A stretch of DNA of 62,212 nucleotides from Hyphomicrobiales bacterium (GCA_947455725.1 CANGPL010000011.1:1-62212); one strand, 5' to 3'; numbered from the stretch's first letter, positions 26,420 through 36,358 are shown. Notes: a model not told the origin generated them from the sequence alone. Numbers and translations: made by a program.

Positions 26420-27439
26420 TTAGAAATCGCGCTCGATACGGATGTATGCGCCGTTGCCGGTCGTGCCGTTAACGGTTTCCGTGTAGATTTCTGGACGGAT
26501 CCAAAGGCCCTTAGCAATCGTGTGCTTGAGAGCTGCTGCATACTGCGTCTTCGAGTACGAAGAAGTATCCTGAGTTGACTTGATCGACTCACCAAACAAA
26601 CCGATGCTGTCGTTCTTTCCAACTGGAATATCGATTTCACCCTGATAGGTCGTGCCAGAAGAAATTGCCGAGCTGTCAGCAGCCGAGTCCCTTACAGCAC
26701 CGCCTGCACCAAGATACTTCGATGCGCCGTTGGCGTATGCGGCGTAACCCATGAACGAAGCAACACCGGCGTCAAACGAAGCCTTACCGATGAATGCGAA
26801 GCCCTGTGCCGTACCCGACGTTGCGCCGACGACTTCGTGCGAAGCAATACCAGCATTGATCTTGAGTGCACCCATCGAAGTTGCCAAGCCGGCTTCCAAA
26901 TCAGGACGCGAAGCAGCGTTGCCGCCATTGTTGTTCTGTGCCTGCGTGGCAGCAACCGTCAGCGAACCTGCGCCAACTGGCAACGAGTACGAAATCTGAC
27001 CGACATGTGGTCCGAAAGCGTCGCCCGAGTAGTTGTAACCGCCACCGATGTCGAACTGATCATCAGCGATACCAGCCGTCAAACCGCCGAGCGAAACATA
27101 CGCGTCAGTCGTTGCACTGTTTTCGATCAAGATCGTGCTCTTCACATTGCCAGCTTCCGTCGCATTCTGAGCGTCGAACTGCAAGCCATATGCGCCGCCG
27201 AGGCTGTAAGGAGCCGTTCCACGAGCAGCATTAGAAGAATAGGTGTTGTTCGAACGAACATAACCCGAGATCTTGAGGCAGGTGTCGCCGCCTGGGATGG
27301 CGATGTAGCCAGCGCCGAAAGCTGCGCAACCGGTTGGAGCTGCTGCTGGAGCTGCCTTCTTGGCTGGGAGGTCTGCTGCGTATGCAGCGCCAGCAACGAG
27401 AAGCGCTGCTGAGGAGAGGAGAACAGTTGAGAGTTTCAT
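26420..27439 (-). CDS. Outer-membrane porin, paralogue of the preceding one
   Basis: Signal peptide MKLSTVLLSSAALLVAGAAYA, then ADLPAKKAAPAAAPTG, CAAFGAGYIAIPGGDTC and ISGYVRSNN, and a C-terminus IRIERDF with terminal Phe. 339 residues from the ATG at 27439; an ATG three codons upstream is also in frame. The protein is about 40 residues shorter than its neighbour, mostly in the middle where surface loops are expected. Codon use is strongly biased (many GCT, CGC and AAG codons), as in highly expressed genes. Each porin gene has its own promoter region and terminator, so they can be controlled separately. Confidence 0.93.
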   Translation of the reverse strand: MKLSTVLLSSAALLVAGAAYAADLPAKKAAPAAAPTGCAAFGAGYIAIPGGDTCLKISGYVRSNNTYSSNAARGTAPYSLGGAYGLQFDAQNATEAGNVKSTILIENSATTDAYVSLGGLTAGIADDQFDIGGGYNYSGDAFGPHVGQISYSLPVGAGSLTVAATQAQNNNGGNAASRPDLEAGLATSMGALKINAGIASHEVVGATSGTAQGFAFIGKASFDAGVASFMGYAAYANGASKYLGAGGAVRDSAADSSAISSGTTYQGEIDIPVGKNDSIGLFGESIKSTQDTSSYSKTQYAAALKHTIAKGLWIRPEIYTETVNGTTGNGAYIRIERDF

Positions 27440-27890
27440 TTTAATCATCCATTTCTAATGGGCGTGGAACGCGAGACACATCCAGCACCGTTTCGACACT
27501 CTTGTTGTCCTTCATCCTCGACCTGAATACAACCCTAAGTTGTATATCGGCGGTGAGTTTCAGGTATGTGTGGCAAAATCAGCACAACCCAGAGAATACG
27601 ATCGGTTAAGTAGCTGAAGAATAATGATAAAATTGATTATTAAAAATTTATAAATCGGCTAAATTGAGCAAAATTTCGATCCAAATTGCAAGGTTTACCC
27701 CGCAATGCGTGCCGCCCTAAAGAGTCAGAGGCCGAAGCTTTGTACACTTTTTACGTGCAATTCTGCCTCGGATCCGTAACTAAATTCGTTCATAATGGCG
27801 CAGGACGAGATCACCTAATCCGATCAAGCGGGTTGGCGGCGAGCCAGTTTCTGTGCAAGGAAGGAACCCAATTTTTGGAGACCGGCCTTT
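27440..27890. promoter_or_regulatory. Divergent promoter region between porin and membrane glycosyltransferase
   Basis: About 450 bases. The AT-rich part near 27590-27680 likely drives the strongly expressed porin on the minus strand. An open plus-strand frame starting at 27686 overlaps the next gene out of phase and lacks family features. I could not fix -35/-10 boxes. Confidence 0.35.
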
Positions 27891-29228
27891 ATGTTCCGTC
27901 AGCGCCTATCCGTTTCGCTTGGGCTCATGGTTGCCTTTGCGGCGCTGTTTTCTGGTTTTGTCATCTGGCGAATCGGCTTTCCGCTTCAAATCGATGTGAA
28001 CGAAGCTTGGAATGCCTGGCACGTCGATCGCTTGCGATCAGGGGCCTCCCTCTATCCGGACGCTCAAGCGCTCATCATCAATAATTACCCGCCGCTTTCG
28101 TTTTATATAATAGCGCTCGTTAGTCCGCTCTTTGAAAATGCGGTCATAGCGGGCCGGGTGATTTCGGTGCTTTCCGTCTTCACCATTGCGCTTATGCTTT
28201 ATCTCTCGGCGCGAAGCTTAGAAGTAAGCCGATCAGCCGCAAGTCTTGGGGCGTTCTGGTATATTGCCACGATGACCCGTTTTTTCAGCGAATATGCGGG
28301 CATGAATGACCCAAATCTATTGGCTCTGGCGGTTATGTGCTCCGGATTTGTCGTGTTTCTCGGGGCAGCATCGCGCGAACGCTTATATTTAGCCTTCTCG
28401 CTGATGCTGGTGGCCGGACTTATCAAGCATAATGTTATGGCCCTTCCGCTGAGCGCGCTTTTTATCCTCTGGCACAAAGATCGCCGCCGCACCGTCGAAA
28501 TCACGCTTTTTTGCTGTATCGTCATCGGCCTGATCACCGCTTTGCTCTTTGCGCTTTATGGCCCAGCCTTTTTTCAACAGCTGATGATGGCGCGAGAAAT
28601 CTCGCTCCTTCGTCCCCTACAACGCATTGGCCGCCTGCAATTTGTTTTGCCCGTCCTCATTTTTTGGATGATCTGGCTGCGCTCTGCGCCAGATGGTCCG
28701 ACTAAGCGAGTCACGCTGATCCTTGTGATGGCCTCGCTCACCGTCAACGAGCTGGCTCTAACGGGGGCGGGTGTGGCGAATAATGCGCAATTCGAATTGG
28801 TATTCGCCAGCGGCCTTTGCCTCGCCGTCATCCTTGAGGGCCTTCAAGGCCGCATCACCCAATTCCGCTCGGTCCGGTTGGATCTTGGCCTTGCCCTCAT
28901 CGTGGTTATGGTCGCTCGCTTTATCCTATGGCCCGCCTTTGATCCCTATCTCTTGGCTATATCGCCCACCTACCGCGCCGATGTTGCGGATAAGGTCGCC
29001 ATGATGCAAAGCGAGATTGAGCGCATCCGCGCCATAGCCGGTCCGGTGAATTGCTCGGTACGGTCGGTTTGTTATTTGGCCGGAAAGACCTTCGTGTTCG
29101 ATGATTTTGCGATGAACCAACGCATTAAGACGGGACAAGCAACCGAAGAAGCCATTCGTGGCGAGGCCGAAAGGCAAGGGATCCAATTCATACCCATTCG
29201 CGAAGAAGCACGCTGGCATTCGCCATAG
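27891..29228 (+). CDS. Polytopic membrane protein, GT-C-like glycosyltransferase
   Basis: The 445-residue protein has about ten hydrophobic helices and, after the first, the acidic loop QIDVNEAWNAWH with the two acids (D, E) expected for GT-C enzymes that use a lipid-linked sugar donor. NNYPPLSFYI follows, similar to the Y-PP motif of that class. The C-terminal 90 residues are soluble and periplasmic with two Cys (in GPVNCSVRSVCYL). Likely role: transfer of a sugar to an envelope glycan or lipid. Substrate unknown. The ATG at 27891 follows GGAGACC. It precedes another GT-C gene by 120 bases. Confidence 0.65.
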   Translation: MFRQRLSVSLGLMVAFAALFSGFVIWRIGFPLQIDVNEAWNAWHVDRLRSGASLYPDAQALIINNYPPLSFYIIALVSPLFENAVIAGRVISVLSVFTIALMLYLSARSLEVSRSAASLGAFWYIATMTRFFSEYAGMNDPNLLALAVMCSGFVVFLGAASRERLYLAFSLMLVAGLIKHNVMALPLSALFILWHKDRRRTVEITLFCCIVIGLITALLFALYGPAFFQQLMMAREISLLRPLQRIGRLQFVLPVLIFWMIWLRSAPDGPTKRVTLILVMASLTVNELALTGAGVANNAQFELVFASGLCLAVILEGLQGRITQFRSVRLDLGLALIVVMVARFILWPAFDPYLLAISPTYRADVADKVAMMQSEIERIRAIAGPVNCSVRSVCYLAGKTFVFDDFAMNQRIKTGQATEEAIRGEAERQGIQFIPIREEARWHSP

Positions 29229-29348
29229 CGCAAGAATAAAAGGAGTTTTTTGCTCAATTGTGTGATGAAAAATACGAAATAGGGTTGTCAAAGAGGCCAA
29301 ATGCCTTACCGCTCGGTGGCGATCTTAACCAGCCCATAACGTAAAGCC

Positions 29349-30866
29349 TTGTGTGAAGTGACTGAAACGTCTCCAACCGCCCGCCTGTTTATCAAGGATC
29401 TCTGGCCGCTTTTGCTTGCTAGCCTCATCTTGTGGGCCTGTGTGCCGGGCCTTTATTTCGGAAACCTGCACACCGATACGCTGGAAGCCGCCTATTGGGG
29501 GCGCGATCTTGCTTGGGGGTATTCCAAACATCCACCTGTGGTTTCTTGGCTCTTAAATGTGGTCTTCATTCCCGGCACGGCACCCATTTTTACGCTCTTA
29601 GTCTTCGGGCAACTGCTCGCAATGCTGTCCGCCTATTTCGTCTATCAACTTGTTGGCCATATTGCCGGCCGTCACATCGCGATTTTGGCCGCTTGCCTGA
29701 TGATGGTCACATCGGTTGCGACTTTTTACGCGCCGCAAGTCAACCACAATACCATACTCGTTCCTTTTTGCGCGGCCGCTATGGCCTATGGCTATCGCTA
29801 TCTCGACCAGAGAAACCTGAGCGACGCGTTGGGTTTGGGACTAGCAACAGGATTTGGAATTCTCACTAAATATGAAATCATCTTCGCATTGGTTCCGCTT
29901 TTCGCGCTGAGCCTTCTCACACCGCGTTTCCGTTCGATTTACGGATCGCTTAAAACATGGTTGGCGGTTTTCATCGCTATAGCCTTATTCATGCCCCATA
30001 TCGTCTGGCTGTCGGGACATGGCTGGACAAGCCTATCACGCGCTGTCGGGTCAGCCCCGATGGAAGGCCTATCCGCCGCATTGTTCAGTATTTGGGGCTT
30101 GTTCATTGGATTTGTTGCGGTCATTGCGTTTCCGCTCATTCTTGTGATTGTCTCACAAGGCCCGGCAGTTCTCTCTAAAGTGAGAGAAAAAAATGAGCAT
30201 GAGACTAGATTAATCGGTCAAGTTTTTCTGTTTGCACCCTTAATAGCAGTGGGCTTGGCAAGCCTCATAACCGATCAATTCATTAAAGCTTTGTGGCTTT
30301 TACCGCTCACACCGTCGGCCATCATTGGCCTGACCCTTATGCTTAAATCACGTCAGCAGGTAGCCCTTCATAATCCGTCAAAGAGCGTTCGCCTTGCTGT
30401 CTACCTATCAATGGTGATTTGTGGTCTGTTTCATTCGTATTTGCTGGTCAGTGACTTTATCGATCAGCCTGTCGAATCCTACTTGGCCGATACTCGCCCC
30501 GTCAGCGAGGCCGCACAAAAATTATGGGATGCGCATTCGAAAGAGAGGCTCGCCTGCATTGTGTCAGACGAAGGCAAACTGAGCATTTCGCCCGTCCTTT
30601 GGATTGCATCACGCCCACAAATTCTTCCGCTTGCATCACCGGATTGGATCACGGATAAGCGCCGAGTAAATTGCGCGGAAACCGGCGGCATTGCAGTTAA
30701 ATTTGTATTGGATGGCCGGTTTCCCGTTGAGGAGAAATTCCCGCATCTTTGTCGCGCCGATGCGGTTCACTTGCATGTCCCCTCCGTCATCGGTTTGGCT
30801 AAAACGGGATGGGATGCCGAAATCATGTATGTCGCGCCCGAATCGCATCCGGATTGTGGCGAATAA
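29349..30866 (+). CDS. GT39/ArnT-like membrane glycosyltransferase
   Basis: The 505-residue inner-membrane protein of the PMT/ArnT superfamily has the first periplasmic loop motif LHTDTLEAAYWGRDLAWGYS followed by KHPPVVSWL, with an acidic residue expected to act as catalytic base. About eleven helices and a periplasmic C-terminal domain with four Cys (LACIVSD, RRVNCAET, HLCRAD, PDCGE) follow. The family takes a sugar from a polyprenyl-phosphate donor and adds it to lipid A, glycolipid or protein. The start is uncertain: TTG at 29349 or GTG at 29358. No ATG is available near the N-terminus. The target is unknown; lipid A decoration is possible. Confidence 0.8.
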   Translation: MCEVTETSPTARLFIKDLWPLLLASLILWACVPGLYFGNLHTDTLEAAYWGRDLAWGYSKHPPVVSWLLNVVFIPGTAPIFTLLVFGQLLAMLSAYFVYQLVGHIAGRHIAILAACLMMVTSVATFYAPQVNHNTILVPFCAAAMAYGYRYLDQRNLSDALGLGLATGFGILTKYEIIFALVPLFALSLLTPRFRSIYGSLKTWLAVFIAIALFMPHIVWLSGHGWTSLSRAVGSAPMEGLSAALFSIWGLFIGFVAVIAFPLILVIVSQGPAVLSKVREKNEHETRLIGQVFLFAPLIAVGLASLITDQFIKALWLLPLTPSAIIGLTLMLKSRQQVALHNPSKSVRLAVYLSMVICGLFHSYLLVSDFIDQPVESYLADTRPVSEAAQKLWDAHSKERLACIVSDEGKLSISPVLWIASRPQILPLASPDWITDKRRVNCAETGGIAVKFVLDGRFPVEEKFPHLCRADAVHLHVPSVIGLAKTGWDAEIMYVAPESHPDCGE

Positions 30867-30976
30867 TGACCTATTGAATGACCTAGCGGCAAACATTTAA
30901 CGTAGAATTATTGGAAGTGCCTCTGGGATTATCTGAAGTGCCTTTGGGACTATCTCAATGAGGGGTCTTATTCACC

Positions 30977-31924
30977 TCAAACAGGCTCGCTAAGGTCGGC
31001 TGTTACCCCATTTTTATCGCGCGCGAACGCAAGTAAAAGCAGACCCGCGCCTACAATTAAACCGGCTCCGATGATTGAATTCAAACCCGGCATTTCAGCC
31101 CAAATAAGATAACCCCAAATGGTTCCCCAAATCAGATTAGTATATTCGAAGGGCGTCACAATATTCGCCTCCTCTAACCGATAGGCCTCCCCCAACATGG
31201 TCATTCCAAGGGCCGCAATGGGACCGCAAGCAGCAATCAACAGGAAGTCACGGAGACCTGGCGTTTCCCACTGCCGCAGTAGGAATATCAAGCTCTTATG
31301 GCCGGTATATTCACCGCCCCATGCCGTAATTCCAACCGCCAACACGCCAGCCGCCAAGAGGTAAAGCAAGTTCTGATAGAATGACATGACGGCAGAAGAA
31401 TCTTGTAAACCAATACGCCGCGCCAGTATTTGCGCACTCGCATAAGACAGTGCAGAGAATATCGGTAGTAAAGAAGCAGCCTCGAACAAACTACTTCCTG
31501 GCTGCACCATAATAAGGGCGCCAACAAACCCAAGAAAAACGGCTCCCCACCGCGAAAAAGAAATCTTCTCCCCCAAAATCGGCCCCGCCAAAGCCGTCAC
31601 GAAAAGGGGCACAGTGGCATATAATGCGATGATATCGGCCAGTTTCATGACCGGAAACGCCAAAAAATAGCTCGTATAGGCGAAAAGTAGCAATAATCCG
31701 CGAAAAATGAGGGGGCCGCTGCGTGGGGAATTTAGGGTTTGCAATCCTCCGGATCGCCAAACTAAAAATAAAATAAAAGGAATAGCAAAAACACAGCGGG
31801 TGAAGATTACCTGATGTACTGGGTAATTGCCGCTAACGGTTTTGATAGCAATATCTTGCAGTGAGAAAGTAAAGATACCCAATAGCAACCAAATAACTGC
31901 TTTGAGTCGCTTAGAAGCAACCAT
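30977..31924 (-). CDS. DMT-family (EamA) transporter
   Basis: The 315-residue protein has ten predicted membrane helices in two repeated five-helix halves, as usual for drug/metabolite transporters of the EamA type. Motifs include KLADIIALYATVPLFVTAL and ALGMTMLGEAYRLEEANIV at the ends of the two halves, positions typical for this group. Substrate cannot be predicted from sequence: amino acids, S-adenosylmethionine or sugars are transported by relatives. It is transcribed alone, convergent with the glycosyltransferase gene. Confidence 0.85.
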   Translation of the reverse strand: MVASKRLKAVIWLLLGIFTFSLQDIAIKTVSGNYPVHQVIFTRCVFAIPFILFLVWRSGGLQTLNSPRSGPLIFRGLLLLFAYTSYFLAFPVMKLADIIALYATVPLFVTALAGPILGEKISFSRWGAVFLGFVGALIMVQPGSSLFEAASLLPIFSALSYASAQILARRIGLQDSSAVMSFYQNLLYLLAAGVLAVGITAWGGEYTGHKSLIFLLRQWETPGLRDFLLIAACGPIAALGMTMLGEAYRLEEANIVTPFEYTNLIWGTIWGYLIWAEMPGLNSIIGAGLIVGAGLLLLAFARDKNGVTADLSEPV

Positions 31925-32047
31925 TTAAGCGCCCTTTTAGAAACTGGTTAAGTAACACCAAAAGGACGCAAAATTACACCCTCGGTGATGCAAAATTAAG
32001 GTATATGACGTTACGTCATTATAGTCGCATCGATCGATGGAAGAAGC

Positions 32048-33721
32048 ATGTCCGATAACGCCGCTATATACTTCGAACCCGAAGGTTATTCTATCTCTGG
32101 CCCGCGGTTAATGGGAAGAAATGCCGCCGGATTTAGCTTCTTAAACGGCTTTATTGAACACGGAAAAGTCGATTATTTTGCTGCATTGACGACAAAACCT
32201 GATGATTTTCAGATATTTAAGGAAATGATTGGGTCGCGTTGTTCTGAGAAGCCGCTCGTCTCTATCGATCTCGAAAATTATCCCGACCTAGCATCTGTTG
32301 GGTGCCTTTATCTCCCCGGCCCGGGCCTCGCTGAGTCGGCTTGGAAACGTGCAAAATTCGGGGAAAGGGGTTGGAGTCTATGCGGTATTACCCATACGAC
32401 GCTGTCGGGACGAGCGATGGATGCCATAACGGGCCTCTTATCAGCGCCTGTTCAGCCTTGGGACGCTCTCATCTGCACGTCGCGGGCGGTTCGGGATACG
32501 GTGCGGGCTCTCTTAGAAGCCGAAGCGGAGCATCTTAAAGCGCGCCTTGGTGCTACGCGGTTTCCCTTGCCTAAACTACCGCTGATCCCGTTAGGCATTG
32601 ATGCGTCTAGCTTTTTTTATTCGGAGGAAACTCGGAAGCGGGCCCGAGCAGCGTTGAATATTGATGAGGATAGCATCGTTATTCTCTTTACCGGCCGCCT
32701 CTCATTTCATGCCAAAGCGCATCCCGCGCCGCTTTATCAAGCCCTTGAAAAGGCTTCAGGAAATAAAAAAGTGGTGCTGATTGAATGCGGGTGGTTCGCC
32801 AATGATTTCATCAAATCGGCCTTTGATGAAGCCGCTCAACTAATGGCCCCTCGCATAAGACGGATTATTCTGGACGGGAGGATCGCTGAAAATCGTCAAA
32901 ACGCGTGGGCTTCAGCCGATATTTTTGCGTCTTTGACCGATAATTTGCAAGAAACCTTCGGAATTACGCCCGTCGAGGCGATGGCGACCGGCATTCCATG
33001 TGTCGTTTCCGACTGGGATGGCTATCGCGATACCGTCCGGCATGGGGTTGACGGGTTCAGGGTGGCTAGTTTTCAGCCCTATCCGGGGTTTGCGGAGGGT
33101 TTGGCTACACGCCATGCCATTGAGGTGGATAATTACGACCATTATTGCGGTATTACGAGCCAGATGATTGCAGTTGATCTCGGAGAGACGATCGAGGCTC
33201 TCACCGCGCTGATTGGCCGGCCGGAATTACGCAAAAAAATGGGGGCGGCGGGACGAAAACGGGCTGAAGAAATCTTTGATTGGTCGAAGATAATTCAAAG
33301 ATATCAATCACTTTGGGCTGAATTGACCGAGGAACGAAGAAGCTATCCAACGCTGCCCCATCAAACGCCGCTCAAGCATCCTTGGCCCGCTCGTATGGAG
33401 CCGTTTTCGGCCTTTCACAGCTATGCGACGCTGCAGATTGACGAGACGACGAAGGTCAGAAGAAATACTTTAATTCATCTGGAACAGGCGGAAAATATAC
33501 TTGCGCTTAAAAGCTTCAGCTTGAGCAATAGGGTACTGCCGTCGAGCCCCACTTTGCGCGATTTCCTATACAAAATACCCCCGGTTGAGATAGTTAGTGT
33601 GCAGGAATTGATCGATAAGACGGCACTTCCTATTAATATAGTTATAAGTTTGATGATGGTTGGCCTTAAAATCGGGGCATTGGTGGTCGAACGCGATCCC
33701 GGACCCGCTGAAAAGATTTAA
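32048..33721 (+). CDS. Family 4 glycosyltransferase with extra C-terminal region
   Basis: The 557-residue enzyme carries a GT-B fold. The second domain has ILFTGRLSFHAKAHP near 220 and the donor-binding ETFGITPVEAMATGIPCVVSD near 305, which is the family 4 E-x7-E motif, followed by DTVRHGVDGFRV. The last 120 residues, after the canonical domain ends near 430, contain a helical part ending near residue 550 that is not usual for the family. Substrate unknown. The ATG at 32048 follows GGAAGAAGC. The gene stands alone between the DMT permease (divergent) and the CHAD-domain gene. Confidence 0.82.
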   Translation: MSDNAAIYFEPEGYSISGPRLMGRNAAGFSFLNGFIEHGKVDYFAALTTKPDDFQIFKEMIGSRCSEKPLVSIDLENYPDLASVGCLYLPGPGLAESAWKRAKFGERGWSLCGITHTTLSGRAMDAITGLLSAPVQPWDALICTSRAVRDTVRALLEAEAEHLKARLGATRFPLPKLPLIPLGIDASSFFYSEETRKRARAALNIDEDSIVILFTGRLSFHAKAHPAPLYQALEKASGNKKVVLIECGWFANDFIKSAFDEAAQLMAPRIRRIILDGRIAENRQNAWASADIFASLTDNLQETFGITPVEAMATGIPCVVSDWDGYRDTVRHGVDGFRVASFQPYPGFAEGLATRHAIEVDNYDHYCGITSQMIAVDLGETIEALTALIGRPELRKKMGAAGRKRAEEIFDWSKIIQRYQSLWAELTEERRSYPTLPHQTPLKHPWPARMEPFSAFHSYATLQIDETTKVRRNTLIHLEQAENILALKSFSLSNRVLPSSPTLRDFLYKIPPVEIVSVQELIDKTALPINIVISLMMVGLKIGALVVERDPGPAEKI

Positions 33722-33798
33722 CGACCAACCCGGACCTCGTCGGCGACATCCGCGTTATCCTCAGGAACAGACGATATTCATCAACCTGAGGCGTCCCG

Positions 33799-34569
33799 AT
33801 GCTCGAACCTGCCCAAACCTGTCCGACGTGGGATGACTGGCTTTCGGCGATTTCTGAACAAATCGATTTGGCAAAATCAGTTGGCAATTCTCAAGCCCAC
33901 CCTGAAGACGAAGACATCCACCGGCTGAGAGCCGCGGTGAAATATGCAAGGGCACTGTTAAGACTGGCGCCCCCCTCCCTTCATACGGAGACGAGCAAGC
34001 ATCAATTACAGTTGCAACGCATTGCCCGTCGGCTGTCACGTCTTCGCGAGAAGTTTGTACTAGGCGAGACGCTTGCTGGACTATCAAGCAAGGACGAAGT
34101 GCGCGTTAAAGCGCCCCTGTCGGATCGAGCGCTCAAGGCTCTCGAAAATGCAAAATTACGATTGGAAACAATCGGCCAATTCATTCGGTCCTTACCGCCG
34201 CCGGATGAAGACGCGCATTATCTGCGCCAGCGCATAAAACATTTCAAACGTCGCATGCGGCGGCGAGAACCCAAAGATTGGCGAAACGCTACCATAACAG
34301 ACCTTCATATCTATCGGTCTGCGCTGATTGCGCATCTCTGCCAAGTACAATTTCTAAAAAAAAACAGGACCGATAAGCCGAAGCAAAAATATATTCACTA
34401 CCTAGAAGCTTTGCGCCACCATCTCGGCGATATCAATGATCTTGATCGCTTGATCGATTTCTCAAAACAACGTCGCTATCGCGATCTTTTTGAACAAGAC
34501 CGTTCGGTAGTCAAAAAAGCTGCAGTGCGACAGAAAAAGCTTCGTGCGTTGTTACGAACACTGCATTGA
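33799..34569 (+). CDS. CHAD-domain protein (likely polyphosphate-binding)
   Basis: The 256-residue protein is all alpha-helical and extremely rich in Arg, Lys and His. Two segments match the conserved repeats of the CHAD (conserved histidine alpha-helical) domain: DIHRLRAAVKYARALLRL near residue 36 and LEALRHHLGDINDLDRL near 212. CHAD proteins bind inorganic polyphosphate through basic pockets. No CYTH domain is attached. It ends 4 bases before the stop of the convergent sulfatase gene. The link to its neighbours is unclear. Confidence 0.8.
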   Translation: MLEPAQTCPTWDDWLSAISEQIDLAKSVGNSQAHPEDEDIHRLRAAVKYARALLRLAPPSLHTETSKHQLQLQRIARRLSRLREKFVLGETLAGLSSKDEVRVKAPLSDRALKALENAKLRLETIGQFIRSLPPPDEDAHYLRQRIKHFKRRMRRREPKDWRNATITDLHIYRSALIAHLCQVQFLKKNRTDKPKQKYIHYLEALRHHLGDINDLDRLIDFSKQRRYRDLFEQDRSVVKKAAVRQKKLRALLRTLH

Positions 34570-34573
34570 TATT

Positions 34574-36103
34574 TTACTCACCCTTCTTTGGAAAGCGTGC
34601 ATCTGATTCGACGACATTTAAATCCATATGATTGCGCATATACCGCTCCGATGCTTTTTGAAGCGGTTGGAAATCCCACGGATAATAATTGCCGTTTCTG
34701 AGCGCTTCATAAACGGCCAATCGTCTTGTCTGCGAGCGTCTAACCTCATGATCGTAGCGATCAAGATTCCAACGCTGCACAACACGTGTCAGTAGTCCTT
34801 TTAGGATATCGGCATAGCTTGGATCGGTTGCTAGATTTTTTAATTCATTCGGATCATTTTGAACGTCAAATAATTGTAGTGGATCATTTCCTGCGAGGTT
34901 CAATTTGAACGAACCTTCACGTGCCATGACCATCGGCGCGATTGAACCTTCGGCAGCATATTCAACGCGGACAACGGGATCGGGTCGATCACCGCCGTCG
35001 AGTGCCGATACGAGGCTAACGCCGTCCAAATCTTCGGCTAGTGCACCGCATTCAATGGAAGCTAAATCCATAAGGGTTGGAAAGAGATCAAGCGTTGAAG
35101 CAACGGACGAAATATATCTTGGCTTAAATCGTTCTGGTGCGTGGATCATCAGCGGCACTCGCGCAGAGCCTTCAAAGAAGCTCATCTTAAACCATAGTCC
35201 ACGCTCACCGAGCATATCACCATGGTCTGATGTGAAGACGATGATGGTGTCTTTATCCAACCGACAATCTTTGAGCGTTTGAAGAATTTCACCGATCTTA
35301 TCGTCGAGATAAGAAATATTGGCGGCGTAGGCCCGACGGCTATCGGCAACCATCTCGGGCGTCAGCGTATAGTTGCGCCAATCCGACATATCAAAGAGAC
35401 GCTTGGAGTGGATATCTTGTTGTTCATACGGAATATCCGCGACCTCGATGTCGGGAATGGATCCTGCGGGATACAGGTCCCAATATTTTTTCCGTGCCAC
35501 ATAAGGATCATGCGGATGGGTGAAACTGACCGTTAAACAAAAGGGACGATCCTCGTCACGCCGTGCATATTGATAAAGCCTGAGCTTCGCGTGATAGGCG
35601 ACCTCATCATCATATTCGAGCTGATTGGTGATTTCAGCGGTTCCTGCATTCGTGACTGAACCAAGATTATGATACCACCAATCGATCCGATCATTGGGCT
35701 TAGTCCAGTCAGGCGTCCATCCGAAATCGGCGGGATAAATATCGGTCGTTAACCGCTCTTCAAATCCATGCAGCTGGTCCGGTCCGACAAAATGCATTTT
35801 ACCCGAGAGAGCCGTACGATATCCCGCACGACGCAAGAGATGCGCGAAGGTTGGAATAGATGATTGGAATTCAGCCGCGTTATCATAAACCCCATTACGC
35901 GATGGCAATTGCCCCGACATAAAGCTCGCGCGTGATGGCGCGCAAAGCGGACTTGGGCAATAGGTATTGCCAAACCTTACGCTTTCTTCGGCCAGCTTTT
36001 TCAAATTCGGGGTTTTAAGAAAGGGGGCCGGACCATCGGGAAACCATGTGCCATTCAATTGATCGACCATGATGATCAAAATATTCGGCTTAGAATGCGG
36101 CAT
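34574..36103 (-). CDS. Sulfatase, choline-sulfatase-like
   Basis: Cytoplasmic arylsulfatase-family enzyme of about 509 residues that hydrolyses a sulfate ester. The metal-binding start ILIIMVDQLNGTWF, the formylglycine motif CAPSRASFMSGQLPSR (Cys to be oxidised), GKMHFVGPDQLHGFE and FTSDHGDMLGERGLW match choline sulfatase (BetC), and the C-terminus with YPWDFQPLQKASERYMRNH is typical for it too. I chose the ATG at 36103 because GAGGGG lies seven bases before it; an ATG at 36124 adds seven residues. No betA/betB genes lie nearby. The choline specificity is likely but not proven. Confidence 0.88.
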   Translation of the reverse strand: MPHSKPNILIIMVDQLNGTWFPDGPAPFLKTPNLKKLAEESVRFGNTYCPSPLCAPSRASFMSGQLPSRNGVYDNAAEFQSSIPTFAHLLRRAGYRTALSGKMHFVGPDQLHGFEERLTTDIYPADFGWTPDWTKPNDRIDWWYHNLGSVTNAGTAEITNQLEYDDEVAYHAKLRLYQYARRDEDRPFCLTVSFTHPHDPYVARKKYWDLYPAGSIPDIEVADIPYEQQDIHSKRLFDMSDWRNYTLTPEMVADSRRAYAANISYLDDKIGEILQTLKDCRLDKDTIIVFTSDHGDMLGERGLWFKMSFFEGSARVPLMIHAPERFKPRYISSVASTLDLFPTLMDLASIECGALAEDLDGVSLVSALDGGDRPDPVVRVEYAAEGSIAPMVMAREGSFKLNLAGNDPLQLFDVQNDPNELKNLATDPSYADILKGLLTRVVQRWNLDRYDHEVRRSQTRRLAVYEALRNGNYYPWDFQPLQKASERYMRNHMDLNVVESDARFPKKGE

Positions 36104-36280
36104 AGTTGGCCCCTCATCAGGCAAAGAATGAATCAGATATTTGCACGCGATGTAGCATGATTGGTTTAAAGTGACAGGCTACAAAGAGCGGTTTTTTGCC
36201 AAAGGCGGCAAGGAACATCGCATTTTGGACGCTCCTTTGCGGCCTAAACACGGGATCGCAATATTAACTAGGAAATAAAA

Positions 36281-36306
36281 AACGCGGTCAGAAATCTGGC
36301 CGCGTT
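36281..36306 (-). terminator. Hairpin terminator after flgE
   Basis: An 11-pair stem (AACGCGGTCAG with CTGGCCGCGTT, one G-U pair) around the loop AAAT is followed on the minus strand by a T-run. It lies about 50 bases behind the flgE stop and would end that transcript. Confidence 0.8.
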
Positions 36307-36358
36307 CTTAATCGTATGCAATAATCGAGTAATGCTTAAGCGCACTAAGCCCTTATAA

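Noticed and set aside
27686-28084. Open frame of 132 codons before the GT-C gene
   Set aside because: It overlaps the start of the real membrane protein in another frame and has no domain features.
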